A stretch of 64,000 nucleotides of DNA from Smallanthus sonchifolius (taxonomy: Eukaryota > Streptophyta > Magnoliopsida > Asterales > Asteraceae): NCBI GenBank assembly GCA_023525975.1, contig CM042028.1, positions 76,941,501 through 77,005,500 on the forward strand. Reading direction: 5' to 3'. The translations under genes were made by a program, and so were the position numbers. Numbering within the stretch: position 1 is the stretch's first letter; every line of letters begins with the position of its first letter. The notes below the pieces were generated by a model. That model did no database searches. It was not told where the DNA came from and worked only from the letters and a program-made list of their open reading frames with translations. Below, in pieces: positions 10,283 through 21,548 of this stretch.

Positions 10283-11830
10283 ACCTGCTTCCCCGCAAAA
10301 ACCCTAACTTTCGCATGCGGATCTGATCGTGCCAATCTTACAACTTTCTTTGTTCAAAACGTGCGGTTTTCATTCTAGATGTTAGTCCTAAGCTTATTTT
10401 AAAGTTTCATGCGTAAAAACGTCACCTATTTAGCTAAAACCGGAGAATCCCAAATTAAACAAAAACTCAGATTAGGGTTGAATCGTTACCTGGATTGGGA
10501 TTCGGATTCGGAGGTTTTGCTCACGAGCTCAGCAATAACGTGCTCCTTCAATTCTGGGTCGATACGTCAACTTTCTCTCTCTAGGCCCGAGCTCTCCTTT
10601 CTCTCTCTAACTTTGCAAATGGTGGAAGTTTGCAAGTTTGAGGCTCTCTTGGCCCTTATACACCTGGGCTTCCCTCGGCCCGTTGGAGCCGAGCCCAAGC
10701 CCATCCTTTTCCTTTCATTTTTGACGATTAAATCTCGATCGCGTTATTATTTATTTATTTACTATTTTAGGGGTGGTACATGAGGCCAATTCGATTGTTG
10801 GCAACGTTTCCGCTAATGCTTCTGGTTTCAGATGTATATCGTTTGGGGATGGTTGTGAAGGGATCTGATTGTATGTTTATAAGACATTTCTATGAATTCG
10901 AACCCCAATGGCTAACTCTTTTAGAGAAGCTACACCACCTACCGGTGGTTCCCCTGGGATTAATGCGACCAGAAGCGCCCACCAACATCGGAGATGGGAA
11001 AGATGACACATGGGTGACAGTCAAAAAGTGGCTAGATGGTCAACAAAAGGGTCATGTGGTGTACGTGGCCTTAGGAAGTGAGGTTACGGTGAGCAAAAGC
11101 GAGCTGGCAGAGTTAGCTTTGGGTCTCGAGCTCTCCGGGTTGCCATTCTTTTGGGCTCTCAGAAAACAGGTAGGTTCCACCAAGTCGAACTCTGTGGAGT
11201 TGCCAGACGGGTTCTTGGAACGAACATGTCACCGTGGGGTGGTGTGGACGAGTTGGGTTCCACAGTTACAAATACTGAGCCATGAGTCGGTGGGTGGTTT
11301 CTTGAGTCACTGTGGTTGGGGTTCAACTGTGGAAGGGCTAATGCTTGGTCACCCTCCAATAATGCTACCGTTTTTGGTGGACCAAGGTCTGAATGCTCGA
11401 GTACTCGTGGACAAGCAGGTGGGAATCGAGGTACCAAGAAATGACGAAGATGGCTCCTTCACCAAGGAGTCGGTGGCTAGATCAGTGAGGTTGGTTGTCG
11501 TCAATGATGATGGGAAGATCTACAAGGCGAATGCGATGGGGTTGAGTAAAATATTCGGGGACTCTAAACTGGAAAAAGAATACATCAACCATTTCATAGA
11601 CTATATGGAAAAGAAGGGGCGTATGGTTGCTAGCAACGATGGAACTTGACCATATGAAGAATCCTAGTTGTTAACATCATCAAATGTTAGTTTGGAATAA
11701 TTCAAGTATTTAGTTTTGCATATACGAAATAACAAGTTTGAATCACCATATGTTTCGCAGATTCATGTTTTTGTCATTAAGATTCTTGATCTATGTGTTT
11801 ATTTATCATTTGATAATTAGACAACTATGC

Positions 11831-12262
11831 TATTAATTGTTTATAAATAATATATTAACATTTTAAGAATATTTTCTGTTATATAAACAGTTGCCTTTCC
11901 GTCTCTTATTATAACTAGTTTTATACCCGTCTCAGTTCGGGTTTCCAGATTAATTAAAGTAAAACATTATCAAAATCTTCACCTGAAAATACTTACTATC
12001 TGACTAAAATTAACAAACGTAACACATTTTAATCATTAAACTCACTTTTTTGTTTAAATGGTGTATACTTCTAATGTTCACAAATCATTGACTGAATTTG
12101 GGAAAAAAACAACTTCAAAAACCAAAATAGTGACGCTGAAAGTTCATATTTATACACAAACGTCCAAAATTTTATTTACATATATCAAAGAATGCTCTTG
12201 AGAAAGTTGCATTAAAACTCCCAAAGTAGAACCCAAGTTTTTCAGCTTTAGGAACATGAAGG
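11831..12262. other. No gene seen
   Basis: AT-rich flank between the UGT 3' homology and the first chromovirus LTR. It contains ACTAGTTTTATACCCGTCT near 11916, a phrase reminiscent of transposon termini, but nothing that can be assigned. Confidence 0.4.
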
Positions 12263-14580
12263 TTGGAACACCCCAACCCGGAATAGGGCTGGCGTGTTAT
12301 TATTATATTATATATAAATATCTGAAAAGAGTCTACAAAAGCTTCTAGTCCTAATAATTTAATATGTGTTACAGTACATTAATAACGATCGAAAGCTACA
12401 CTGCTAACTATGTTAACTTTTAACTCTCTTCACACTTCCCCTTTAGCCCTAAAAACCTGTTACACAAAAAGAAATGCAAAGGAGCAATTGCAAACGAACG
12501 TATAACAATAGGGAGAGAAAGTTGATAATCATAATAATGCATATACACATACATGACAGATTTCAAGAATATATCATGTTATAAAGAAATACCCATCGAG
12601 CCCGATACATAACATAAACAGAAACAGGCGGAACAGGCTAGCTAGTCCTGAACCGATGCGAGATGGTATATGGGCATCATACAATCCAACCACAAGAAAT
12701 AATAATATCCTAGGATCGATTTATACGCCTCGAAACATGTAACAGAGACTCCGTAGAGTAAACAGGCGAGACGCAGTGAATTAGGCTCACCGTCACGGCC
12801 GATGCCACGCCATCGATGCCGCAATGACATGCTTGTGGTCACCCCCACAAGTAGGGGCGTGCTCGGGTATTAGAGTACAAAGGTAATAACATATAATATA
12901 TTAACGGTACCCGGATAAAGTTTATATCAGGAACATACGATAATGAATACAGTCTGATTAAATAATATCGCATGTAATAAGATTTCTAAAACAGAGATTC
13001 AGATTCAAGATTATGATAATAATAAATTTAAAAAGATGAATGGTGAATATGATTTCGAATACGACCAAGGTGTCAAATGAATACGTATAACATCATGTAA
13101 ATGAGATAATAATTTATAGAGCAGAGAACAACGAATGAGTTTATAAACCCAACCATGATAAATAGTAGGGTAAGAATTCGCACCTTAATTGTTCGTAACG
13201 TTACAAATGACACCTACTTGTTCACGCACGTTTGCACAATCAACAAATGGGTTAAACCTTTTTGTTTGAGATTTTATTTAGATATTAACTTTAGCTTAAT
13301 TTGAAATGTGTACTAATCATAATTTTATTGTTAAATACAATAGCCATAAATAACATCAAAGCTATGGAATATTAATGGTAACATGTATTATTTTTAAATT
13401 CTTATTTTAAAAGTATATATATATAATGACCACTTCTGAAATTTGTAGAAAAGTTTAACAGGAACCAAGCTCAAATTTGCTTACATAACAATCGGTTAAA
13501 ATGAAAATTAATGTAAGTGGCAGATCAAAGTTAGGCTAACGAAAACAATTGTTATGAGGTTGGGCTGATTGCCTTGCTTTAGGTTTCTTTTTTTTTTTTG
13601 AAAAATGTATAGAGAAAAATAATGAGGAGCCGAGTTTTGAACGGAAGACCTACCATTAATTTGGAATATGAAATCAACCAACTAGGCAAAACTTTTATTT
13701 GTTTATTTACGTGAAACAATTAACTTAAAACTATCTAACCTTCGTCTTCTTCTTCACAATTTAGTTGACCGGAAAAAGAATAGTCGCCGGAATGTCGCAT
13801 GAGGGACTTCCAGGTGTCTGACTATAACCATATGTTTTTCAAAACATGGAGATGAGAAATGGTTGTATACGTTTACTATTTTGGTTCGTTTTGGCTCGCC
13901 GGAGGACGCCAATCTCGTCGGAAAAACGAAAGGTTTCAGATATGAGAGTCGGGACTAAGGGATTCTTTTCGAGAGAGTGACATTGTGAGGTTTAGAGGTC
14001 TCTAGCTCGGCTTTTATAGACGAATTTTCTTCATGATGAAGGAGAAAATGGAAACTCGATGGTGGGCGTCAGAATGTGGTGGTTCATGTGTGCGCGCCGA
14101 CAAGCGTTGATGCGGCCGAGTAGGGTAGCTAGTGGCTCCTTTGTTTCAAGTGATGGGTGGGGCTCGAAGCATGATCTTATTGATGGAATCTGGAGAAGGT
14201 GGTGGCCGGTCACGAAGCTGGGTCTTCTCTTCTTTTCCGAAAGTTTGTAGAATGTATTTTATTGCTTTTTTTGGGAGAAGAGAAGACTTTATATACCTCA
14301 TTTAATGTTGTCGTTTTTTTTTTCTAGGCTAGTACAATACATAGATATATATTATATCTCAATTTGAGTATGAAAGTATTATCTCATAAAAATTTGATTA
14401 GTATATCTTTTATTTTATAAAACTTTGGTATATTTTTATTTATACATACTTAATAATCATTTTTTTTTTCAACTTATCCTTTTTGTTGTCATTATTCATG
14501 AAGATTTCAAAACAATAATTTTTCTAATAATTTATTATTGTTATTTATGTTTTACGAGTTTTATGGGTATTTCAATTATA
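12263..14580 (-). mobile_element. Chromovirus-1 3' LTR
   Basis: About 2.3 kb. The left end (TTGGAACACCCCAACCCGG) matches the other LTR of the same element at 46992 (TGTAACACCCCAACCCG). The two stay collinear to about 13120, where the other copy is broken by a later insertion. The right end abuts a purine tract on the minus strand (TTTTTAGGGCGGG at 14581-14592) followed by TATAATTG, probably a mutated TGTAATTG. It lies on the 3' side of the minus-strand pol gene, so it is the 3' LTR. The weakly open frames inside (for example 12642-12848) also occur in the other LTR and look fortuitous. Confidence 0.85.
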
Positions 14581-14592
14581 CCCGCCCTAAAA
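14581..14592 (-). other. Polypurine tract of chromovirus-1
   Basis: On the minus strand TTTTTAGGGCGGG directly precedes the 3' LTR. This is the position of the plus-strand DNA primer in LTR retrotransposons. Confidence 0.6.
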
Positions 14593-14699
14593 ATAAATTT
14601 CGTCCTTGAAATTTGAAGTTGGATTTAACTAACGGATTGAACAACAACTAGACGTTGTAGAAAGCGATAACTTTATAATTACGATCGAAAACTTAACAA

Positions 14700-17652
14700 A
14701 ATATTACAATCACATAGAAACCTTAGGCGATAAAAAGATTAGGGTAATGAGAACGAATTGATTCCTCGGTTTCCCACGTAGCTTCTCGTTCGGAGTGATT
14801 CCTCCATAAAACTTTAACAAAGGTATTGTTTTTCTTCTTGTAGCGCGTTCTTGACGATCAAGGATGGCTTCCGCTTCTTCTTCATATGTTAAATCTTCTT
14901 GAATCATATGTAACGGATAATTGATAACATGAACCGGGTGATAGTTGTATCCTCTTAGCAGAGACACGTGGAATACGTTATGGACATGCGAAAGTTTGGA
15001 TGGTAGAGCAAGGCGGTAAGAAACTTCACATATTCTTTCAAGAATTTCGAACGGACCGATATAACGAGGACTTAGTTTTCCTTTAATCCCAAATCTCCGA
15101 ATACCACGACAAGGTGACACTTTTAGAAAGACGTGATCTTCGATTTTAAATTCTAATGTTCGTCGGTGATGATCTACGTAACTTTTCTGTTGGCTTTGAG
15201 CTTGCTTCAATTGTTCTCGAGCAATAGTGACTTTTTCATTGGTGATCTGAACTAGTTCTGATCCTTCTATAATCCTTTCTCCAACTTCCTCCCAGCAGAT
15301 AGGTGCACGACACGACCATATAATAACTCGAATGGAGCCATGCCAATACTTGCTTGCCAAATGTTAATGTAAGCAAATTCAACCAGGCACATATACTCGT
15401 CCCAGTTACCACTCCAATCCAAAGCACATGCTCTAAGCATATCCTCTAACGTTTGGATGGTTCGCTCGGGTTGCCCATCCGTCTGAGGGTGAAAAGCAGT
15501 ACTGAACTTCAGATGCGTACCCCATGCATTTTGGAAGCCTTTCCAAAGCCTATCTGATACAATGGATGTTGGTGTGCCATGTAAATGAATAATTTCTTGA
15601 AGGAATAATTCTGATAGTTTACTAATTGAGTAACCTTGTTGGATAGGCAAGAAGTGTGCCGACTTCGTTAATCTATCAACCACGACCCATATATCATCGT
15701 TCTTTTTGAAAGTCTTCGGTAAGCTTATCACGAAATCCATAGAGATATCATCCCATTTCCAAACAGGGATCTCTAAAGGCTGCAATAATCCGTTGGCTCT
15801 TTGATGTTCGATCTTCACTTGTTGACATGTCAGACACTTTGCCACATATTGGGCAACATCTTCTTTCATTCCGTTCCACCAAAAACTTTGTCACAGGTCC
15901 CGATACATCTTTGTTGATCCCGGATGAATAGAGAAAGGTGAACTATGTGCTTCCGATAATAAGGATTCATGAAAGGTAGAGTTAGCTGGAACACACAACC
16001 TTTTTCCACACCAAATAACACCATGTTCATCTACACGGAATTCAGATTGTTTCCCTATCTCAAGATTCTGCGAGATTGTCCACAATTCTCCGTCTTGCTG
16101 CTGGGCTTCCTTGATTCGTGAAATAAGGTCAGGCTCAATCTTTAGTTTCGCTAAGTAACCATCATACTTCCCGACCTGAATGCTGATCCTCATCTTGTCT
16201 AGATCTGTCACCACTTGAGGTTGAATAGTAAGGCATGCCACATTACCTAAACTTTTTCGGCTCAAGGCGCCCGCAACAACATTTGCTTTGCCAGGGTGAT
16301 ATTGAATACTGACATCATAGTCTTTGAGAAGTTCCAACCATCTCCTCTGTCACATGTTAATCTCCTTTTGAGTGAAAATATACTTGAGACTTTTATGGTC
16401 AGTAAAGATGTCACACGTCTCTCCATATAGATAATGTCTCTTGATCTTAAGAGCGAAAACCACAGCTGCTAGCTCAAGATCATGTGTCAGGTAGTTAACT
16501 CCGTACGGCCTTAGTTGTCGTGACGCGTAGGCAATAAATTTCCCATGTTGCATGAGAACATATCCAAGGCCCTTTTTCGATGCATCACTATAAACTTGGT
16601 ATCCACCCGAACCTGATGGAAGAGTGAGTATGGGAGCAGAGACGAGTCTTTTCTTCAGTTCTTCAAAGCTCTTTTCTCGATCATCATTCCATGTATACTT
16701 TACTCCTTTTCTTAGAAGTTGCGTAAGAGGCAAAGCGATAATAGAAAATCCTTCAACGAATCATCGGTAATAGCCTGCTAGACCTCGAAAGCTTCGGATC
16801 TCAGTAACCGAGGTAGGTCTAGACCATTTCGTAATAACCTCGATCTTTGTGGGGTCCATCATTATTCCATCGGCAGATACAACATGACCCAAGAATGCAA
16901 CTCGATTCAACAATAATTCACATTTGGAAAACTTCACATACAACTTCTTTTGTCGCAATGTCTCCAGAACTGTACGTAGATGCATCTCATATTCCTCTTT
17001 ACTTTTAGAGTAAATTAGGATGTCGTCAATGAATACTATGACGAATTTATCCAGGAATTCATGAAAGACGCGGTTCATTAAATCCATGAATACCGCGGGA
17101 GCATTGGTTAATCCGAACGGCATAACTAAGAATTCATAATGGCCGTATCGGGTTCAGAAAGCAGTTTTAGGAATGTCGACATCTTTTATTTTTAATTGAT
17201 GATAACCAGACCTCAGGTCGATTTTTGAGAAGAACTTGCCACCGTGAAGTTGGTCAAACAAATCATCAATTCGAGGCAAGGGATAACAATTTCGGATAGT
17301 GATCTTGTTCAATTCCCGATAATTGATGCATAACCGCATAGTCCCGTCTTTCTTCTTCACGAACAATACGGGTGCGCCCCAAGGCGAGACACTCGATCGG
17401 ATGAATCCCAGATTCAACAACTATTGCAGTTGTTCCTTGAGTTCTTTTAGTTCACGTGGAGCCATTCGGTAAGGTGCTTTCGATATTGGTTCTGCTCCAG
17501 GAATAAGATCATTGGTGAACTCCACTTCACGATCTGGTGGAATTCTAGGTAGTTCATTTGGAAATACATCTGGATAATCACGGACAACCGGATGATCATC
17601 GATTACTGGTTCTTTAGACAAAATAAATTTAACAGATCTGCACAACCGTGCG
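14700..17652 (-). pseudogene. Chromovirus-1 pol (RT-RNase H-integrase-chromodomain), copy 1
   Basis: Ty3/Gypsy pol on the minus strand. The RT includes FVKKKDGTMRLCI and the catalytic FIDDILIYSK (17420-16761). The RNase H with TDHKSLKYIF lies at 16733-16350. The zinc-binding integrase N-terminus and the core with SMDFVISLP and SDR lie at 16337-15267. The C-terminus carries a chromodomain whose codons (WRNHSEREATWETEES) are readable at about 14820-14755 after a frameshift. Stops include 17421-17423, 16350-16352 and 15891-15893, all shared with the duplicate at 30472-32530, and one near 17154 unique to this copy. The 5' half (protease, gag) is 28 kb away at 45174-46844, beyond the nested Athila insertion. 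It is inactive. Confidence 0.9.
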
Positions 17653-17657
17653 ATAGA
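17653..17657. other. Athila target-site duplication (left)
   Basis: ATAGA directly precedes the LTR start TGATGTGTTAG at 17658. The same pentamer follows the far LTR end (TACATCA) at 45169-45173. It defines one Athila insertion into chromovirus-1. Confidence 0.8.
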
Positions 17658-19009
17658 TGATGTGTTAGTATTTACACATCTTTTTGGCCCAAAACTTTGC
17701 TCATTTAACGATCAATTCTTGGTTATATTCAACGTTTAGACACTTATTTGCTTCATTTCCTGTTTTGTAGGTTTTTGTGAAGCTTGGTGAACAAACTAGA
17801 GGATTCCAGGATAAAAAGTGAAGTTTTAGGGTTTCTGTGATGGAGGCACGGTCGTGCCCCCTACTTGGCACGGTCGTGCCCCCTACTTGGCACGGTCGTG
17901 CCAAGCTTGCAAACCCTAGGCACGGTCGCGCCCACATCTTGCATGACCGTGCCTTGGCTCCCCACGGTCGCGTGTCACATCGTGAGTCTGAACAGCCGTA
18001 CGTCCTCGATCAGTGGTACCCAATGGAAGCTCCGGATCGGTCAACCCTCTATCACACAGTCGTGTTAAGACCTAGACACGACCGCGCCTTGGTACCAGGC
18101 ACGGTCGTGCCTCCCCTTTACTATTTAAACAGCACTTAAAATCTCATTCAGACATTCAGCAACCAGAGAGAAAAACCCACTGTTCCAGCTTGTATTACCC
18201 TTGTTCCAACCAAATCTCAAGCTTATTGGAGAGGATACAAAATCAAGAGGATCACCATACATCAACAACAACATCTAGGCTTGGAGAAGTGGTTTGATTC
18301 TTGTTTTCATATCATGTTTCTCACTATTTTTCCCTGCTTATTTGTAATTTTTGTGCTCATGATGAGCTAAAACTCTTTTTCACTTTGGTTTTGATGAAGT
18401 TTAGATACATTTGACAACATTCATGGATTATTGGCAATTATTGTGTTAATGTTATGAAAACCGTATGATTATTCTTCGATGAAATTATACATTCAAGTAT
18501 TTTGAGTTGTTTACAAGACTTGTATTTGTGTATGCCATATTATGTTGAAAAACTTGTGGTCTATGCTTATATTTATGGGTTGGTGTATGTATTTATAGTA
18601 GCTTATGGCATTTGACTAGGAATGGTGAATGAAGTCTTGTTTATGAATCATTATATTTGTATGTGTATCTCTATGCTTATGTTTGGAAAGACAAAGTGTT
18701 TGTTATAATGTTTCATGCTTAGTTTTATGTTTATCTAGGAATTGTTAACACATTCTCCTAATTTATATAACCTTTGTATGAACATTGTATGTTGAAGAAA
18801 TACATATTGTTGTCTAATTTAATCAACTTGAGGTGGGTAGTGTGTTGTTCATATTATCTTTCCAACTAGTTGTTGGATTAGTGCACCTTAATTGGAAACT
18901 AGTTCAATCTTTATAAACATTGACATGATTGTTAAACACGTGAGCTTCATTGTATGACTTTAGGTGGTTGGTTTGTATAATTCATGCTAGCTTTCCGAAT
19001 GGTCATTTG
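17658..19009 (+). mobile_element. Athila LTR, copy A (3'-truncated)
   Basis: Starts TGATGTGTTAGTATTTACAC like the complete 3' LTR at 43414 and stays collinear with it for about 1.35 kb, to GGTCATTTGA. There it is cut and continues into the SIRE element. The last ~400 bp, including the poly-AT tip, are missing. It contains an array of GCACGGTCGTGC palindromes at 17845-18112. Confidence 0.85.
17845..18112. repeat. GCACGGTCGTGC palindrome array in Athila LTR A
   Basis: About nine intact or one-off copies of GCACGGTCGTGCC or its complement-like variant GCACGACCGTGCC. The first three are separated by the spacer CCCTACTTG. The same array, slightly reduced, lies in the other two Athila LTR copies (32724-32760, 43601-43868). 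The motif also recurs in Athila internal DNA and in the chromovirus-2 LTR. Confidence 0.85.
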
Positions 19010-20652
19010 ACTTGTTGAGCATCAGAATCCTCTTTTGACTTTTGAATAGTCTTCAACAAGTCAGCAACTTGGGTTTCTAGCACATCGATCCTAGCTTCAT
19101 TTGGATCCGGATGCCTAGATGATAAGGCTTCGGCGTTGTGGATGGGGGAAGAGAAGATTGTGTCAAAGTCGAACCCCTGTGAGAAATCACCGTAGTTAAA
19201 GGGTTGACCTGACGGTTCTGTGGTGGGTGTTGGGATGGGGGATGTAATGATGGGAGTTATGGTTGGGGTGATGGTGACTGACTCCGTGAAAAGTGGAGCC
19301 GTCACCGTCACCTGGACGGTTGGAGTAGGGAGGGTCACCGTCACAGGAATCACCTCTGTGACCGCCGTGACTGCCACATCTGCTTGTACCAGTGGCCTTC
19401 TCCTCCTTCTATACGGTTGCCGTGCTGGCGGGGTAGATTCTGATAGCAATCGTGCTGGTGGACTGTCAGCCGCAGGTTGTACTTGCTGCACAGTCAGAAT
19501 CTCTTCAACCCTGGGGAAAGCAACCTCTTGCCTATTACCCCTCTTCTTGTTGGCTTTCTCTCGCCTTTGTCTTTGTAGAGTAGCGTCAGAGTCAGATGTT
19601 GGCTCATATTCGCCACTCGAGCTTTGTCGTTTTCTTTTTGAAGACGACGCAGGCAGGGTTACCTGTGCCGACCTTCTCGGATGTGCCTGTGATGGTGCGT
19701 CATCGGAATCAGAAGAATCTGATTCTGTTGCCTCCGAATCGGATTCCTCAGCACCACCAACATCACCTTCATCATCACCTTCATCATCATCATGCTCTTC
19801 CTCTTGCTCTTCACCAGAGTCATCACTCATCTTTGGTGCTGAGTTGGGACTATACCAGTTCCAATCTTCAGGAGCGACGTATGCTTCATTCAGTAGGTGG
19901 CCAAAGAGGTCAATGTGCGCAGGCGTAGGTTCTACACTGCCTGGCTTTAGAAACTGAGCAAAGACTCTCTTGTCCACCCTTTTTACCTGCAGTCTCTCCC
20001 CGATAGCGCGTAGGTTTGGCAGTGCATCATCGATCAGTAGCTGCACAAACCTCGGGTACAAAAGGAACCTGAACCTCTCTGCTGTGTTTATCTGGTCATT
20101 GAGTGCTTTGAAGATATAGCGAGAGAAGTTATAGCCCCGATTGAGAGACAGGCCCACCATGGCCGCTGCTAGGTCATGACCCATGGCATCTTTCCCCGTT
20201 TTCCTGGATGAGATGCACACGATCATGATGTGGGAAAAGTAACGCCATTGATCCAGTACCCACATCTTCTTGTAGGAAGCATAGTCCCTAGCCCCGACAT
20301 ATCCCATTCTGTGCCTCCAACACCCATCCACGTAGTAATCTGGATAGGATGTCGGGTCGGTGGCAAGGTCTCCGAACTACAATACTCTCCTTATTGTATC
20401 CTCGGAGATAGCAATAGCCCGACCGTCAACGGTAGCCCTTATGACATTCGGGGATACCGTGCAATCGTGCTCTGCAGTCTCCCAGAATTGCTCGAGGTTA
20501 GGTCTTGAGACTGTTGGGTTTGCTGAGATTGCATAACTTATTCTTGATCTGTTCATAAAATCCACAATCTCCCTGTATTGCAAGGCTGCGCCTTTCCATT
20601 CTGGTTCGGTGTTAGCCACTAGGTTGAATTCGTCAGTGAATGCACGAGCCAT
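19009..20652 (-). pseudogene. SIRE env-like third ORF, truncated
   Basis: The frame starts at the ATG at 20652 (MARAFTDEF), directly downstream of a splice-acceptor-like tract (TGTGTGTTTGCAG). It runs with a single in-frame TAG at 20377-20379 (CAG to TAG is the simplest explanation) into the Athila LTR junction at 19009, so its natural C-terminus is gone. The N-terminal ~250 residues are globular and of a type found downstream of pol in plant SIRE elements, including many Asteraceae copies. They are followed by an acidic Asp/Glu/Ser region, a basic KRKRQ/RRRR region, a Thr/Pro-rich region and a short coiled-coil-like end. I see no signal peptide or clear membrane span, so 'env-like' describes position only. 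Confidence 0.75.
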
Positions 20653-20780
20653 AGCCTGCAAACACACACAGAAACCATATTCAGAACAACTTTTAACACT
20701 GGAAGTAGACACACATGACATAGTATAGTAGTTACACTTTGAAAAAAATTTCAGACTTAGGAAAAATTTTTAAGTGTTGG

Positions 20781-20872
20781 TCCTGCGCACTTAGCAAGTG
20801 CGCAGGATTTTCCTCATGCGTACTTATCAAGTACGCAGGAATTGCTTCTTGCGTACTTGCTAAGTGCGCAAG
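20781..20872. repeat. Dyad-motif array, SIRE pre-env
   Basis: Three inverted pairs of TGCG(T/C)ACTT with 3-bp spacers (AGC, ATC, GCT). The linker GGAATTGCTTCT differs at two positions from the linker GGATCTGCTTCT in the solo LTR at 10122-10282. Confidence 0.8.
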
Positions 20873-21408
20873 ATTCACACTTAGCAAAAATTCCAGAAAC
20901 TTGTAATTCGTTCAAAATGTGGGTTGATTAGGTCGCCACTAGGTCGGAATCAAGGATTCTAACCTATGGTACCATTATCAACACTACACACTGCTTAACC
21001 TCGTTCAATTTTTGACCTAGACCAGTCGCCGACCCACTGTCGGTTCAACTTCAACCGACGGATCAATCGAGGACCAGGAGATGATTAGGGAGTCGATTAA
21101 AGCTTCATATTCGCTTGTTACAGATAATAAGTTACCCAAACAACCCCATATTACCCCAAATTTTGTCGGCATTAACCTAAAAAGATTCTAGGTCAGAAAT
21201 ACGGTCCAAAGTCACGATTAAACGGATGAAATCGGCCAAGATTCTCACCACTGAGATGAAATAAGATGATGAAAGTATGGACGGGACGAAAAGATGGTTT
21301 AGACACTATCGATTTTGAGAGTAAAATTGCAGAGGAAAATTTTGAGTTTTGAATGCGTGAAACTAAGAACAATTCTAAGTGTCACATATATACCCCTCAC
21401 TTACTGAT

Positions 21409-21548
21409 CGTGCGTACTTGTTAAGTGCGCACGAATTAACTCTTGCATACTTAACAAGTGCGCAAGGCTTAACTCTTGCGTACTTGTTAAGTGCGCAAGT
21501 GTTACTTCGTGCGTACTTGACAAGTGCGCACAACCCTTAAGTGCGCAA
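21409..21548. repeat. Dyad-motif array, SIRE spacer
   Basis: Four inverted pairs, each combining a TGCGTACTT or TGCATACTT left half with an AAGTGCGCA right half, with spacers GTT, AAC and GAC. A lone half-site follows. Confidence 0.8.

Larger units (their letters stand above)
8810..10780. mobile_element. Solo LTR in the UGT pseudogene
   Basis: A 1971-bp insertion begins TGTAAGGCCTC and ends GGGGTGGTACA, with TGTA/TACA inverted tips. It is flanked by a perfect 5-bp direct repeat TGAGG (8805-8809 and 10781-10785). Removing it restores collinearity with the intact UGT. There is no internal coding domain, primer-binding site or second LTR, so it is a solo LTR left by LTR-LTR recombination. Size and composition resemble the chromodomain-Gypsy LTRs elsewhere in the window. 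It contains a long (TA)n tract and an array of dyad motifs. Confidence 0.85.
8671..11649 (+). pseudogene. UGT91-type glycosyltransferase, truncated and interrupted
   Basis: A broken paralogue of the intact UGT at 59004-60422. Similarity starts at the equivalent of codon 148 of the intact protein, so the N-terminal half with the catalytic His is missing. It runs to 8809, is split by a solo LTR (8810-10780), and resumes at 10786. A 2-base deletion (TCTGG-TTTCAG versus TCTGGGGTTTCAG in the intact copy, near 10822) shifts the frame. After that the C-terminal half is open to a TGA at 11647-11649 and keeps a recognisable PSPG box (WVPQLQILSHES, HCGWGS in place of the usual HCGWNS, ending DQ). Homology continues through the 3' flank to about 11830. 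An ATG at 10780 is created by the LTR junction and is not the native start. The C-terminal domain alone should not bind acceptor substrates. Confidence 0.9.

Noticed and set aside
10068..10335. Open frames with RSCVLIKYA-type repeats
   Set aside because: They come from translating the dyad-motif array in the solo LTR; there is no start context or domain.
12642..12848. Small conserved protein, also seen at 47392-47598
   Set aside because: Both lie at the same place in the two LTRs of chromovirus-1, so conservation reflects LTR identity; no family match was recognised.
17837..18139. Open frames with repeated GTVVP/HGRA peptides in the Athila LTR
   Set aside because: They are translations of the GCACGGTCGTGC palindrome array; the equivalent frames in the other LTR copies are broken.
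19220..19957. A 245-codon plus-strand frame rich in Val/Thr/Ser
   Set aside because: It is antisense to the SIRE env-like ORF, whose low-complexity Thr/Pro/Asp codons leave the opposite strand open.
19009..20652. True viral envelope protein
   Set aside because: No signal peptide, glycosylation-rich ectodomain or membrane anchor can be seen; the name is kept only as a positional label.
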